64,000 bases of DNA, taken from assembly GCF_907165205.1 (NCBI RefSeq), contig NC_058190.1, positions 29,477,345-29,541,344 of the forward strand. The letters are read 5' to 3'. This document shows, piece after piece, positions 33,300-43,851 of this stretch. The translations under genes were made by a program, and so were the position numbers. Source of the DNA: Coccinella septempunctata. Its lineage: Eukaryota; Arthropoda; Insecta; Coleoptera; Coccinellidae. Position 1 is the first letter of the stretch. Each line of letters starts with the position of its first letter. The notes under the pieces are model-generated. The model was not told where the DNA came from and did not search any database. It worked only from the letters and a program-made list of their open reading frames with translations.

Positions 33300-36180
33300 G
33301 CCTTGCGGCTTTCACACTCCTCTCCAGAGGAAAATTCACTTATCCCAGATATCTCAGATATCAAAAGGATTAAGCTCTGTTGGAGCCCTTTCCAGGTTTT
33401 CGGGCTCGTGGTGGTGGTCGGGTCTGGGTCGCTCCTCGGCTCCCTGCTGTAGGTTGGATTCCTGCTCCACCCGCACTTCCTGTCGGAGCAGACGGTGTTC
33501 CTCTGCATTCCCCATGTACAGGGTGGGCAAAATTCGTTGTCTACTGAGGGGATCTCGAGAACTATAGCAGCTAGAAGAAAACGGACGACACATTCTCGAG
33601 CTCTTTTTTCTTGACTAATCCAAAACTGAAAACAGATCCAGCCTAACGTTCATAGATTTTGAGTTATGAACGAAAATTGAGAAATTGTCATTTTCAATGA
33701 AGCTTAACAACTCGTTTATTTGAACTCGTATTCGAAATCCGTTGTTACATTCTACAGGCACTTTTTTATGAGGAATTCGAATATGATATTGTCAAATTTT
33801 TTGATCCAGTCATTTTCGAGATACGACAGGGATTTCCGATTCTGCAAATGTAAACTATAGTTGAAAGTTCTCTCATTCTACTGCAATTTTTTTGCTGATT
33901 TAAAAAATGTATCATATGTTGCTATTCACATTAATATAACATAAAAAAAAAATTCAATACTTTTTCCTGCTTTTCGATTCACTGTTGAATTTTTAGTAGG
34001 CTGGCGTAACCATAGCAACCGTTGAAAATGCATAATATTTTGTGAACTTGATCCTCTATGATTGAAATCACGGATTGCTGAATAAATAATTCGATGATTA
34101 ATTTGCCATCGTTTGTTCTCGCGATGTTTGGCATGCTTATCTTACGATGGTCCTCAATTCGAATACTACCGTGGACAGACGTACCTATTTTTCATCATCT
34201 TACTTTTGTGAAAATTATAGATAGCTTTCGTATTTTATTTATATTACTGACTCTTTAAGTTTCTTTCATGAATTGAAAAACGATAATTGAATAAATTTTC
34301 TTCTTTAATAATCAGATGAAAGTCTTTTACTCTCTTTTAAAGGATATCGATCTCGATATATGAAAGAAATAATTATTCGACAGTCTGTGATTCCTATCAT
34401 ACAAGGTCGAGTTCACATAGGATTATGTGGAGTTCACAAACCATAATGCATTTTCAACGGTCGCTATGGTTACGCTAGCCTACTAAAAATTCAACAGTGA
34501 ATCGAAAAGCAGGAAAAACTATTGAATTTTTTTTTCTTATGTTATATTCATGTGAATAGCGACATATGATACATTTTTGGAATCAGCAAAAAAATTGCAG
34601 CAGAATGAAAGGACTTCCAACTATAGTTTACATTTGAAAAATCAGAAATCCCTGTCGTATCTCGAAAATGAGTGGATCAAAAAATTTGACAATATCATAT
34701 TCGAATTCCTCATAAAAAAGTGCCTGTAGAATGTAACAACGGATTTCGAATACGAGTTCAAATAAACGAGTTATTCAGCTTCATTGAAAATGACAATTCC
34801 TCAATTTTCGTTCATAACTCAAAATCTATGAACGTTAGGCTGGATCTGTTTTCAGTTTTGGATTAGTCAAGAAAAAAGAGCTCGAGAATGTGTCGTCTGT
34901 TTTCTTCTAGCTGCTATAGTTCTCGAGATCCCTTCAGTAGACAACGAATTTTGCCCACCCTGTACTTGCGTACAGTTCTCGCCGTTCCGAGCAGTACCGC
35001 CTTCTGCATGACTCTATAGATATTTTCGTCCAGCTGAAGTTTCCTCAAGTTCTCTAGTAGTTTCTTCAGTATCAGGCCTGTAGATGAAATGACAATAGGG
35101 ATGGTCTTGATATCTTTCAGCTTCCACTGTCTTCTGGTTTGTTTCTCGAGATCTCTGTATTTTGAAATTTTTTCAGTGTGCCTATCTAGAAGATTGTTAT
35201 TATTTAGAATTGCCACGTCGATGAATATTGCTCTGTCCTCGTCCTTATTCAGCAATATGAGGTCGGGTCTATTGTGGGTTATTTTCCGGTCTGTGAGAAC
35301 CGTGCGATCCCAGTAGAGCTTGTGATGTTCATTTTCCAATACAGCATCCGGATGGTAATTGTAATAAGGAACCTTTTTCGAACTTAGAAGTTGGTGTTTT
35401 AGTGCCAATTCTTGATGAAGAATTTTGGCAACAGCATCATGTCTATTTTTATATTCCGTACCCGCGAACTTCTGACATCCCCCGGTGATGTGCTGGATAG
35501 TTTCTTGTGTCGCACAGCCAAAACGACAGCTATCGTCCGCCACTGAGGCATCCTTGGCGATATATTTAATGTAATTTCTTCTTGGAATCATTTGATCCTG
35601 GATGGCGAGCATGAAGCCCTCTGTCTCAGAAAACAACCTTTCGGAAGTCAACCAGTAGTTCGACGCATATATGTCGACGTAATCATGGTTGACCTCGTTT
35701 TGGTGCCTTCCATGCAAAGGTTTGCCAATCAGTTTCTGCATTTTACTTTCTGCAGAGTGTTCGACGGTTTCCAAGTGATCCTGTTGTAGCTTTAACGGTG
35801 TAGAACTATCAGCAACACAAACTACTCGATGGAGTTCTGACGAAGCAGCCTTGCTCAAGAAATATTTTCGATGTCCTTCAATTTCCTGGGACATACGGTT
35901 GGACAAATCAACAATTACTCTACCCCCAAGATGTCGTGGCAGCTCTGTCCGTTCTAGTGAGCTTTTGGGGTGATGTTTATTGTGTTTAGTCAGCATCGTC
36001 TTTATTTTTCTCTGTAAAGCTGCTAAATCGGTGGTCGTCCAAGGAATGATACCGAATGAATAGCTCAGCGCCGAGCAAGCGTAGGTGTTAATCGCTTTTA
36101 TCAGATTCTTGCTGTTGAGACCAGTTCTCATTATCTTTCTCAATCTTTGAACTGAAAATGAATACCTGTGCACAAGAAGT
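33300..36180 (-). mobile_element. 5'-truncated RLE-type non-LTR retrotransposon, interrupted by a foldback element
   Basis: Coding on the minus strand runs from 36173 to 34963, and after the insert from 33518 to about 33354. It encodes the part after the polymerase: RLRKIMRTGLNSKNLIKAIN and the thumb-like SFGIIPWTTTDL. A CCHC knuckle follows (Cys-x3-Cys-x7-His-x4-Cys in CRFGCATQETIQHITGGC). The endonuclease core is RPDLILLNKDEDRAIFIDVA, then DRHTEKISKYRDLEKQ. This order is that of R4/Dong-like elements. The coding is intact apart from the insertion, so this copy is young; it lacks the reverse transcriptase and any 5' region. The 3' end at 33280-33300 has an (ATAAT)-like tail. It lies in the V2-V3 interval and was cut in two by the element at 33519-34962. 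Confidence 0.85.
33519..34962. mobile_element. 1.44-kb foldback element with about 530-bp arms
   Basis: The ends CAGGGTGGGCAAAATTCGTT and its exact complement are flanked by TA (33517-33518 and 34963-34964). The arms (33519 to about 34053, about 34431 to 34962) are inverted copies over their full length with few differences. They contain GAACGTTAGGCTGGATCTG, CTCATAAAAAAGTGCCTGTA and CAACGGTCGCTATGGTTACG and their complements. The roughly 380-base centre has no recognisable transposase. The empty site is visible in the related retrotransposon copy near 9917-9940. Confidence 0.88.
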
Positions 36181-36459
36181 AGAGTTCAGATTAGGTTATC
36201 AAATCATAAAAAAGAGAAGAGCAAAAAAAACTGATGAAAGATCTGTTTTTTGTTTGAATGGCACAAATTTTTTATTGTTTTTATGATATGTTCAAATATC
36301 ATTGAGATTTGATGTCAAATTTGATTGTTCAATTGGCTTTTTGCAATGGATTACAGATCATAGAAATACGATGAATCGGAATTCACTAGCGGAGTAATCA
36401 ACAATTCCTGTAATTTTTGACCTATATAGGCTGTGAAATATTTTGAAAAAATTATTTCG

Positions 36460-36900
36460 TTTTCTCAATTTGAAGAAAATTTCAAGGAAGGCAGTCGTAA
36501 AGGGTGACCAAAATGCAAAATTCGAAATAATTCTACCGATAAGTTCAAGATATATTGAAGTATGAATTTACACTCATAAGAAAATGTGTATTGATCACCC
36601 TGTATTACAGTGCCAAGCAGAGATTTAGAATTTTTATGTTTAATTAATTCTCTGCGGTTCCGAAAAAGAAAAAAAAATCATAATGCCCATGTATAGGGTG
36701 AACCAATATTCACGAAAACAGGAAAAGTCTAAAATTTTTCCAGTAGGTACTGATCTGATTAAGTTTCAGAAATATTGAAGAAAGGTTATAGTAAAAGGTA
36801 ACAAAACTGCAAAATTTGAAATCATTCGGTCGATTAGTTCAACAGTTATTGAACTATGAAATTTCACTCATAAGATGAACATCACCCTGTATATCCCAAA
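36460..36900. repeat. Two diverged copies of a CACCCTGTAT-ended repeat
   Basis: The segments ending at about 36606 (TGATCACCCTGTATT) and 36895 (CATCACCCTGTATAT) are similar over about 130 bases. Both contain a run like ATTGAAGTATGAATTTACACTCATAAGA. A possible opposite end, TAGGGTGAACCAATATTCAC, lies at 36696. These are short DNA-element remnants. Confidence 0.45.
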
Positions 36901-37271
36901 CAAAACCTCCCAATACAAGTCCTGTCTGATGACATCAATTTATGGTATACGCTTGTCGCATTGTTCCCGGACACTTTGTCTATTCCGAATCAGAAAAAAT
37001 ATGGGACTGGAATATGTAGAATATCAGTGAAGAAAATCTTCGACTATGCCACTGCATTCTACATGATAAAGTGTTTATAGAATGTTACCTACGTTCGTTT
37101 TTCACTCGATATTTCAATATCACTGAAACTTTACAAAATAGAGGCAACTACTTGAACACAAAAGATAATAGGGGGATGCGTTTTTGGCCATTATGCATCT
37201 TTTGAAAATCGAAGTCCATTCAATTAACAAATTCCGAAGAAACTTTATTTCAGAGAAAATGTCAGAGTTTT

Positions 37272-37771
37272 NNNNNNNNNNNNNNNNNNNNNNNNNNNNN
37301 NNNNNNNNNNNNNNNNNNNNNNNNNNNNNNNNNNNNNNNNNNNNNNNNNNNNNNNNNNNNNNNNNNNNNNNNNNNNNNNNNNNNNNNNNNNNNNNNNNNN
37401 NNNNNNNNNNNNNNNNNNNNNNNNNNNNNNNNNNNNNNNNNNNNNNNNNNNNNNNNNNNNNNNNNNNNNNNNNNNNNNNNNNNNNNNNNNNNNNNNNNNN
37501 NNNNNNNNNNNNNNNNNNNNNNNNNNNNNNNNNNNNNNNNNNNNNNNNNNNNNNNNNNNNNNNNNNNNNNNNNNNNNNNNNNNNNNNNNNNNNNNNNNNN
37601 NNNNNNNNNNNNNNNNNNNNNNNNNNNNNNNNNNNNNNNNNNNNNNNNNNNNNNNNNNNNNNNNNNNNNNNNNNNNNNNNNNNNNNNNNNNNNNNNNNNN
37701 NNNNNNNNNNNNNNNNNNNNNNNNNNNNNNNNNNNNNNNNNNNNNNNNNNNNNNNNNNNNNNNNNNNNNNN
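37272..37771. other. Assembly gap (500 N)
   Basis: Exactly 500 N, a size usually assigned by convention rather than measured. The bases on each side are near-identical: TCCATTCAATTAACAA, then AAACTTTATTTCAGAG and AAAATGTCAGAGTTTT, at 37214-37271 and 37772-37829. The gap therefore sits in a tandem or falsely duplicated repeat, about 330 bases downstream of first exon V2. Frames reported across it are artefacts. Confidence 0.97.
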
Positions 37772-38097
37772 TCCATTCAATTAACAATTCTGAAGAAACT
37801 TTATTTCAGAGCAAAATGTCAGAGTTTTGGAATACGTCAAAATCTCTAGTTTTACTGATACCCCAAAAAGATTGGAAAGTTACGATGTTCGCCATTTTTT
37901 GTTTCTCTGGAAAAAAGTTTAGAAAGTGGTCATTTTTTTTGCCTTAGCTCTTATTGGTTTCGCGCGACAGGACATCAAATTTGGGAATTCCTATACATGT
38001 CTTCTGCGGAAATCTTGATATTCGAGATGAATTCAAAAAATTCAAGATTTCAAAAGAATTTTCATGACTGAACCCTTAATAAAAAAAAAGCTCAAAC

Positions 38098-38934
38098 CTC
38101 ATGCATATCGTTGTATCCTTTCTCAGCCACATTTCTGAAGAGTATGACATTAGGTACCAAGGGTCGTAGATCGGAGAATATCGGATTATTATTGCTAAAC
38201 ATCAAACTCGAACTTTTAACCATTTCCTCTATATAAGGCATATCCTCTCCAAAATACTTTTTCGCTATATTATGTGCACGGGGAAACATAACAAACTTAT
38301 TGATTATAAAGGTTCCTATAGTAATATAAATATTATCGAATTTTTCCCAGAATGTCAATTTTGGTACGAGTTCCGAATAATAATCTGTAAACAACACAGG
38401 GTGTATAGAGTTGCCATACAAAAAGTGCCAATAAGTCTTCAAACTCAATGAGGAAACAGCCACTAAAGGAGCATCGAACTTGTGTTGTAACCCGAAAAGA
38501 ATTGGGTTTATTCCTTCTATAATGATGAGGTCAAAGTGGTTCTTATTTTTCTCTAAAATTACTTTCACTTCTTCCTTCTCAAATACCATTTGTAAAGCCT
38601 CCGCGTGGAGATCTTGGAGAACGATTTGAATCTTGAACGTATTCATATTTTCTCTCCTCAGATGTGTTATATCTGTTCTCTTTAAAATGTCATAAGTATA
38701 ACCTGTGTCTATTTCCGTTAAGTTTGTCAAGCTTGGATCGTTTAGTGGATTTGGAACAATGGCTGTAACTTCGTGTCCCCTCAAAGAGAGTTCTCTCCAG
38801 AGGGGTTGGAACACTCGCTGGTGGCTGATAGATGGAAACGAACACCATCCTAATATTCTAGCACTTTTCACGTCACGCAAAGTAATGATAACAATGAGAA
38901 ATATTATGAAAATAACATAATAACACGCTTGCAT
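38098..38934 (-). CDS. UGT alternative first exon V2
   Basis: Encodes 279 residues, seven more than most of its siblings, all in a longer hydrophobic N-terminus (MQACYYVIFIIFLIVIITLR). FPSISHQRVFQPLWREL includes the presumed catalytic His. Glu of FDLIIIEGINP is the acidic partner position. NLTEID sequon present. EDMPYIEEMVKSSSLMFSN and NPIFSDLRP close the domain, ending Asp-Met-His-Glu in phase 0. The donor at 38097 reads GAG|GTTTGA, clearly weaker than those of V3-V6, and the frame stops two codons later. If this donor is not used, the exon would give only a soluble acceptor domain ending at that stop. Nearest relatives are V1 and V3. Confidence 0.9.
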
Positions 38935-39101
38935 TGTAGACCGGTATGCCTCTCAGTATAAACGACCCATATGATATCATAATTATTATCATTTGTTTGA
39001 GTTTCGAGATAAGAGAAATTCATTTCGAAAATGTATAACATGATAGAGAAAAGTGCAAGTAATAATAATGTTTACTATACAGGCTGGTTCATTGGTAAAT
39101 A

Positions 39102-39944
39102 CAGAGTGTTTTCAAAGGCTTTTTTTGTCAAAAAATAGAATTGATCAAAATGAGTCGTTTAACCAAAAATTGTCTATATAATATAAAATATCCAAAATGG
39201 CTGAGATACAACTCCTAGAAGTTTGACAAAATTTCATTGAATTTCAAGTACGGGACTCTGGAAGGTGACTCCGGCATCTCAAAAACAAAACAAAGCATAA
39301 ACAGATGGCTGGACAATGAATGGTTCAGTACCAAGTTTATCGGATTAGATGCATCAGGTCACTTTTGAGAGAATCATTATTGTTTTATCGTGCAATTTAG
39401 GGTGGAAAAAAATGTAGAAAATCGAGGCAATTTCTTGAAAGTTAGTTATGTGGAAAAAGTGCTGTGATGTTTCCCCATTTCATCCCATTTTCATGAAGAC
39501 TGTTGGAATGTTCGAACAAGAAGATTGTGATGCCCATTGTGAAAAAATTCGTAAATAATTTAGACGAAATTTATTAGTGGAATTTTGAAGTATTATTCTA
39601 TTTTTTACACTTATGTCCTGTCAGTTGGTATCGAAATGAGCCATTTCATGAAATCGTGTAAGTTACTAAAAAATAATGAGAAAAATTCGACAATCCTAAG
39701 TTTTCATTTTCATTACCACGTAAATATCCTAAACGAAACCACACGGTCGAATCAGGAGATAAGATTTTTCCCATTGCTTTGCGATAATTCGGCCAACAAA
39801 CGGTCTAGGGTCGTATTAGGATCTATTTCAGTAATCAGTTTCTCAGTAATCATTTTCAATTTATTTTTCAACTTTGTCATTTTGAAAGTTTCGACCACTT
39901 CTACCTTCTGTAGAAAAAAAAAGCCCACCTTCAAATATACCCTG
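39102..39944. mobile_element. Repeat C copy 2 (843 bp) with TA duplication
   Basis: Ends CAGAGTGTTTTCAAAGGCTT and, at the right, the complement of CAGGGTATATTTGAAGGTGGGC. TA at 39100-39101 and 39945-39946. Collinear with 28379-29258. The 120-codon frame at 39585-39947 is not shared intact with the other copy, and I regard it as accidental. Confidence 0.7.
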
Positions 39945-39946
39945 TA

Positions 39947-41700
39947 GACATAAGTTAACCTGAGGTAGAGCAAGCCTAGACGAGTCAAAAAACACCTTAT
40001 CTAATATGATAAGTTTTTAACTTCATAACCCAACCATCATTTATCTGAATGATGCTTTATGATTTATGTATAAGTCAATATTTTCAATTGCGTATAACTC
40101 CCGAATCACCTAGTACAATCAATTGATATATGGAATGTGAAATACTCTTCCATTGCTCAATAGATTCATTCTATATGGATAATGGATCAGAATATTCGGA
40201 ATAAACTGAAAATATTCGATAGGGACCAGTAGATTACATTGCCCGGCACGACAAATAAGAATTTTTGTTTGTACATTGAATTTAAAAAATTGTTGTTACA
40301 CTTAATGAAAACCTTGTATTTATTTCAAGCATTTTGCGGATAAATTAGGATTTTGGATAATTTTCTTCAAAATTATCAACCGTGATTAGATTAATGAATC
40401 GATTAATCGATAAATGAAACTTCAATGTGAAGATTTTCTGAAATATTGGTTAACCATTCTCCTGGATACGAAAGCAAACTCATTATGTCAAATTTATTTT
40501 TCGGAGAAACACGAACTTTAATAGAATAACGTTATTCCCATAGCAGTGTATCAAGGAAATGACGAAAACTTGAGGTAATGATGTAATAATCCACCCAATA
40601 GAAGAACTTTGTAAGGCTCTCACTGGTTCTGAATTCTCAAACAAAAGATGGAAATTTCTCGCTTCCATGCACAAAAGATACATACAAAAGATAATCTGGA
40701 AAAATAACCTCTCGACAGTTGCGCTAAGACCAGGAATTATTGTGCTGCTTAGCATCACATAACCGGCGAAGAAATGTCGAATTTATAGCTAGACTTTCAA
40801 GAAAAAGCTGATTTCATAAAATGGCGATATTTCCATAGCAACGCATTTTATCCGGAAAGTGTCAAAGACGATTCTGTTATCTGTGGTCAAAGATGTTTCG
40901 AGGAGTCGACCTAACAATCCACCCAGCACCAAAAAACTTTGTTAAGACCTCTACTATTCCCAAATTCTTCGCCAAAAAACCGAAATCTTCGACTGCCTTG
41001 CAATCACACCCTGTACAACAAGAAAAGATTGAAAAAAATTACCGTTTGCTAATGGAATATGAGCAAAGTATAGGGCTTGGTATTTCGGGGTCAAAATCAA
41101 AAATCCTCAAAGTACCTTGTCTCAAAGTTACAGCTATTCAAACTTAGGCAACTTTTAGGTGTCCTCCTTCCTTTGCTGCTTATAGGTTTCTTCAACTGCC
41201 TTTTTTTGTTTCCTGCTTGTAATAATGTTTTATCCCCAAAGATGAAAACGAGCTGACCAATCTCTTGGTTGACGTTTCCGCATTTCTAAAAATTGAATTG
41301 CTACTTTTCCATCCGATAAAGGAAATTAAAAATGCTGATAATTACGAGAATGAAAGAAAAAAAAATTATGGCAAAAAATATGTAGGTACCAACGGAACTC
41401 AATTGAAGTAATTCAGCGTCTTAGTTTCAAGTTAGTAGTTTAGAAACTACTGAATTAATTTTTTTTCCTTATGGTGGGATTCCAATTTTCAACGAGCCCA
41501 CACAAGGTATATTTTTTATTGGGGTTGCGGCTGGAGGAAAAACTCTAAATTGTATTGTCAGAAAATGAGAATAAAAATCAATTAATGCGTTTCAGCGTTT
41601 CCATATTGGTTGAATAAATATTAATTTCATTCCAAACTTATGCTTGAGCCTATATAAGCCGCTTCTAACGATTTGATCATTGATAAACCTATTAATACAA
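39947..41700. other. V1-V2 interval: weak direct repeat, no gene
   Basis: Segments at about 40530-40700 and 40830-41000 resemble each other (TTCC(C)ATAGCA, AATCCACCCA, AACTTTGTAAG..CTCT, TTCGC), suggesting an old tandem duplication or two copies of one element. A plus-strand frame at 40893-41147 has no family resemblance. Confidence 0.4.
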
Positions 41701-41703
41701 TAC

Positions 41704-42519
41704 CTTATCCATCAATTCATTCCTGCTGAAAGAAACATGCGAGAACTGCATCGAATTTGGCACAAGAGGTCTTCTATCAGCAAAAACTGGGTTAATATTT
41801 TCGAATACGACACTCGCTCCTCTAACCATTTCTTCAATATAGGGCATATCGTTTCCGAAGTATTCCTTAGCTACAGCGTCAGCATGTGGACTTATTATAA
41901 ATTTATTAGTTAAATAATTTCCAATTGTTAGATACAGACTGTCTAGTTTCTCCAGCAATGTCATCGGTGCGGATAGTTCAGACACGAAGTCTGGATATAG
42001 AGCGGGATGAATAGAATTTCCTATGAGGTAATTTAGATGATTGAAGAAACCCAGCGATGATACTGCCACCAATGGAGACTTGAGCTTATGTTGCAAGCCG
42101 AATAAAATCGGACTATGAGCTTCTATAATGATCAAATCATAAAAACCTGCAGGTTTCTCGAGAGCATTCCGAACAGCTTCGATCTGCAGTGACATCTCTA
42201 TGGATCTCTCATGCACCTTGTGGAAATAATAGAGAGTTCTGAAGGCGTTCGATATCTCCCGACGCATATTGGATATATCTATCTCTTTCCAAACTTTATA
42301 AGTGAAGCCCGTATCTATTTCTGTGAGATTAATTAATAGGATATCGTTGAGGGGATTCGGGGTTATGACAGTGATTTCGTGACCTCTCAAGGAGAGAGCC
42401 TTCCAGATCGGTTGAAATGCACTTTGGTGACTGACCGCAGGACATGTGAACCATGCTAAGATTTTTGCGCCGCGAACTGAACTCACTAATAACAACAAAA
42501 CTGCACTTGCGAACTTCAT
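41704..42519 (-). CDS. UGT alternative first exon V1 (most distal)
   Basis: Encodes 272 residues. The signal peptide is MKFASAVLLLLVSSVRG, then Ala-Lys-Ile-Leu. CPAVSHQSAFQPIWKAL holds the presumed catalytic His. Glu of YDLIIIEAHSP is the acidic partner. NLTEID sequon present. NDMPYIEEMVRGASVVFEN and NPVFADRRP close the domain, where the usual Ser-Asp is Ala-Asp. The donor at 41703 reads AAG|GTATTG, phase 0, weaker than those of V3-V6. The frame is open to a Met at 42567, but the Met at 42519 directly precedes the signal peptide. It is about 33 kb from shared exon C1, so its use would need a very long first intron or several skipped competitors. Confidence 0.9.
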
Positions 42520-42940
42520 TGCGAATACTTTGTGGCTCACTGGATAGGCGGAGGAAAGGAACATCATATCGGATCATTCGAGCGCTTACGCCCAGGGTAC
42601 CTTAGTCATCCTGGTGAAGTCCCTCGATTACAAATGCATGACGTGAATTACGAAAACTGAAAACTCTAGTTTCGGATTATTTGAAATTGCTTGAGTGAAA
42701 TGATTGATTTATAGATTTAAATTATGAAATCGTAACTAAACAACCGGCGTGTACTATGCATTTCAAAACTTCCAAATTTTGATTTGAGTCAAAATAGTCT
42801 ATCCCAGGGCCGGTTTATTCCCCTCTCGTTTAGGCTAGCTATTGGACAGTTTCACGATAGGTCAATAAACCTGAAAGAAGAAACATGAAATCCTCGATAT
42901 CTCTCCAATAACTAGCAAAGCGTTTAATTTGGACTACCGG
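42520..42940. other. Upstream flank of V1, no gene
   Basis: Probable upstream limit of the UGT locus. No further first exon was seen to the right. Confidence 0.45.
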
Positions 42941-42942
42941 TA

Positions 42943-43851
42943 GATTCGGGTGACTTGGGACAGTCCTGTAACTTGGACAATTACCCCCATGCAGATTTCT
43001 TTGTTTCTTACCATTTATGAGTGAAGAGACAAACTTATAAGATTGTGTAGCGTCTTTTCAGTTAGCTTAACAATTAATTCCTGTTGAGTTTGCCGTGACC
43101 AGAGAGTTTGAATTGACAGGAAAAATCAATGAATTCAGGAGATTAAAAGCGCGTTTTTTTATGGCCCTTATACTTTCAAGTGTCCTGTACATGTGTTTCA
43201 TTTTGTGCATGTGTAATTTTTTTTTCTGGATACGTGGGATATTGAGATTTTAGATATGTCATGAAACAAGGTTGTTTACAAATCAAACGGCAACACGGAA
43301 CTCATTCTAAATTTTGTTTTTTCATAGGGTGTTTTGGGACAATGCTGAATTGATACAAGCGGCGCAGGAAATATGCCGATTTTTCATAGGATATTATCAT
43401 TTTTACGTTATTTCCTCAAAGAAATCACCGAAAAATGAAGGAAATCGAAGTTCCCTTGTTTTGTTTAGTTTTTTTTACATTTGAGTTGAAATATATTTAC
43501 TTCCGCTGTAATAGGGGTTTATCATTTAATTTCCTTACCTAATTTCAACTACATAATCACAAATTCTAATTTTTCGAAACTATACACCGTTCCTAGTCAT
43601 CTATTCCATTTGAGAGTTGAGAAATCAATAGATTTTAACTTGTGTCCCAAGCCTCCGAAATCGGTGGGTGACTTGGGACATGCATATTTTTTTTTCAAAA
43701 TTTATCTTCGAGTTCTGAAGCATGGTATATATCCTAATCAATAGTCTGAGTCATTATAAGTATACTCGAAGCTTTTTTTCAGATAAAAATAGGTCGCCGT
43801 TTTAAATATATGACAAGTTGAATTCAACAATCGTCCCAAGTCACCAGAATC
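42943..43851. mobile_element. 909-bp TIR element with GATTC(G/T)GGTGACTTGGGAC ends
   Basis: Inverted termini GATTCGGGTGACTTGGGAC and GATTCTGGTGACTTGGGAC, flanked by TA (42941-42942 and 43852-43853). The terminal motif recurs inside (GGTGGGTGACTTGGGACATG near 43665; CTTGTGTCCCAAGC near 43640). No transposase remains. The layout, TA duplication plus repeated subterminal motif, is like the two pogo-like elements further right. Confidence 0.8.

Larger units (their letters stand above)
3218..42519 (-). other. UGT locus with six alternative first exons and three shared exons
   Basis: This is the proposed transcription unit on the minus strand. In transcription order it holds first exons V1 (41704-42519), V2 (38098-38934), V3 (31640-32455), V4 (25363-26184), V5 (19982-20797) and V6 (12722-13537), then constant exons C1 (8774-8996), C2 (6063-6282) and C3 (3218-3512). 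Every V exon has its own start and signal peptide and ends in phase 0; C1 starts in phase 0. C1/C2 split Ala347 and C2/C3 split Lys420 (V6 numbering), restoring conserved residues exactly. No extra C-type exon was seen between the V exons. UGTs move a sugar, usually glucose in insects, from a UDP-sugar to small lipophilic acceptors in the ER lumen. The N-terminal half chooses the acceptor and the C-terminal half binds the UDP-sugar, so swapping first exons would change acceptor range only. That V1-V6 all use C1 is inferred, not shown by transcripts. Confidence 0.8.

Noticed and set aside
34914..34962. C-terminal 16 residues of the 419-codon frame as retrotransposon protein
   Set aside because: They are encoded by the foldback element's terminal repeat. 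The retrotransposon coding resumes at 33518.
37120..37849. Long open frames across 37.1-37.85 kb on both strands
   Set aside because: They consist almost entirely of the 500-N gap.
39585..39947. 120-codon frame as a gene
   Set aside because: It lies inside repeat C, and the second copy at 28.4-29.3 kb does not preserve it.
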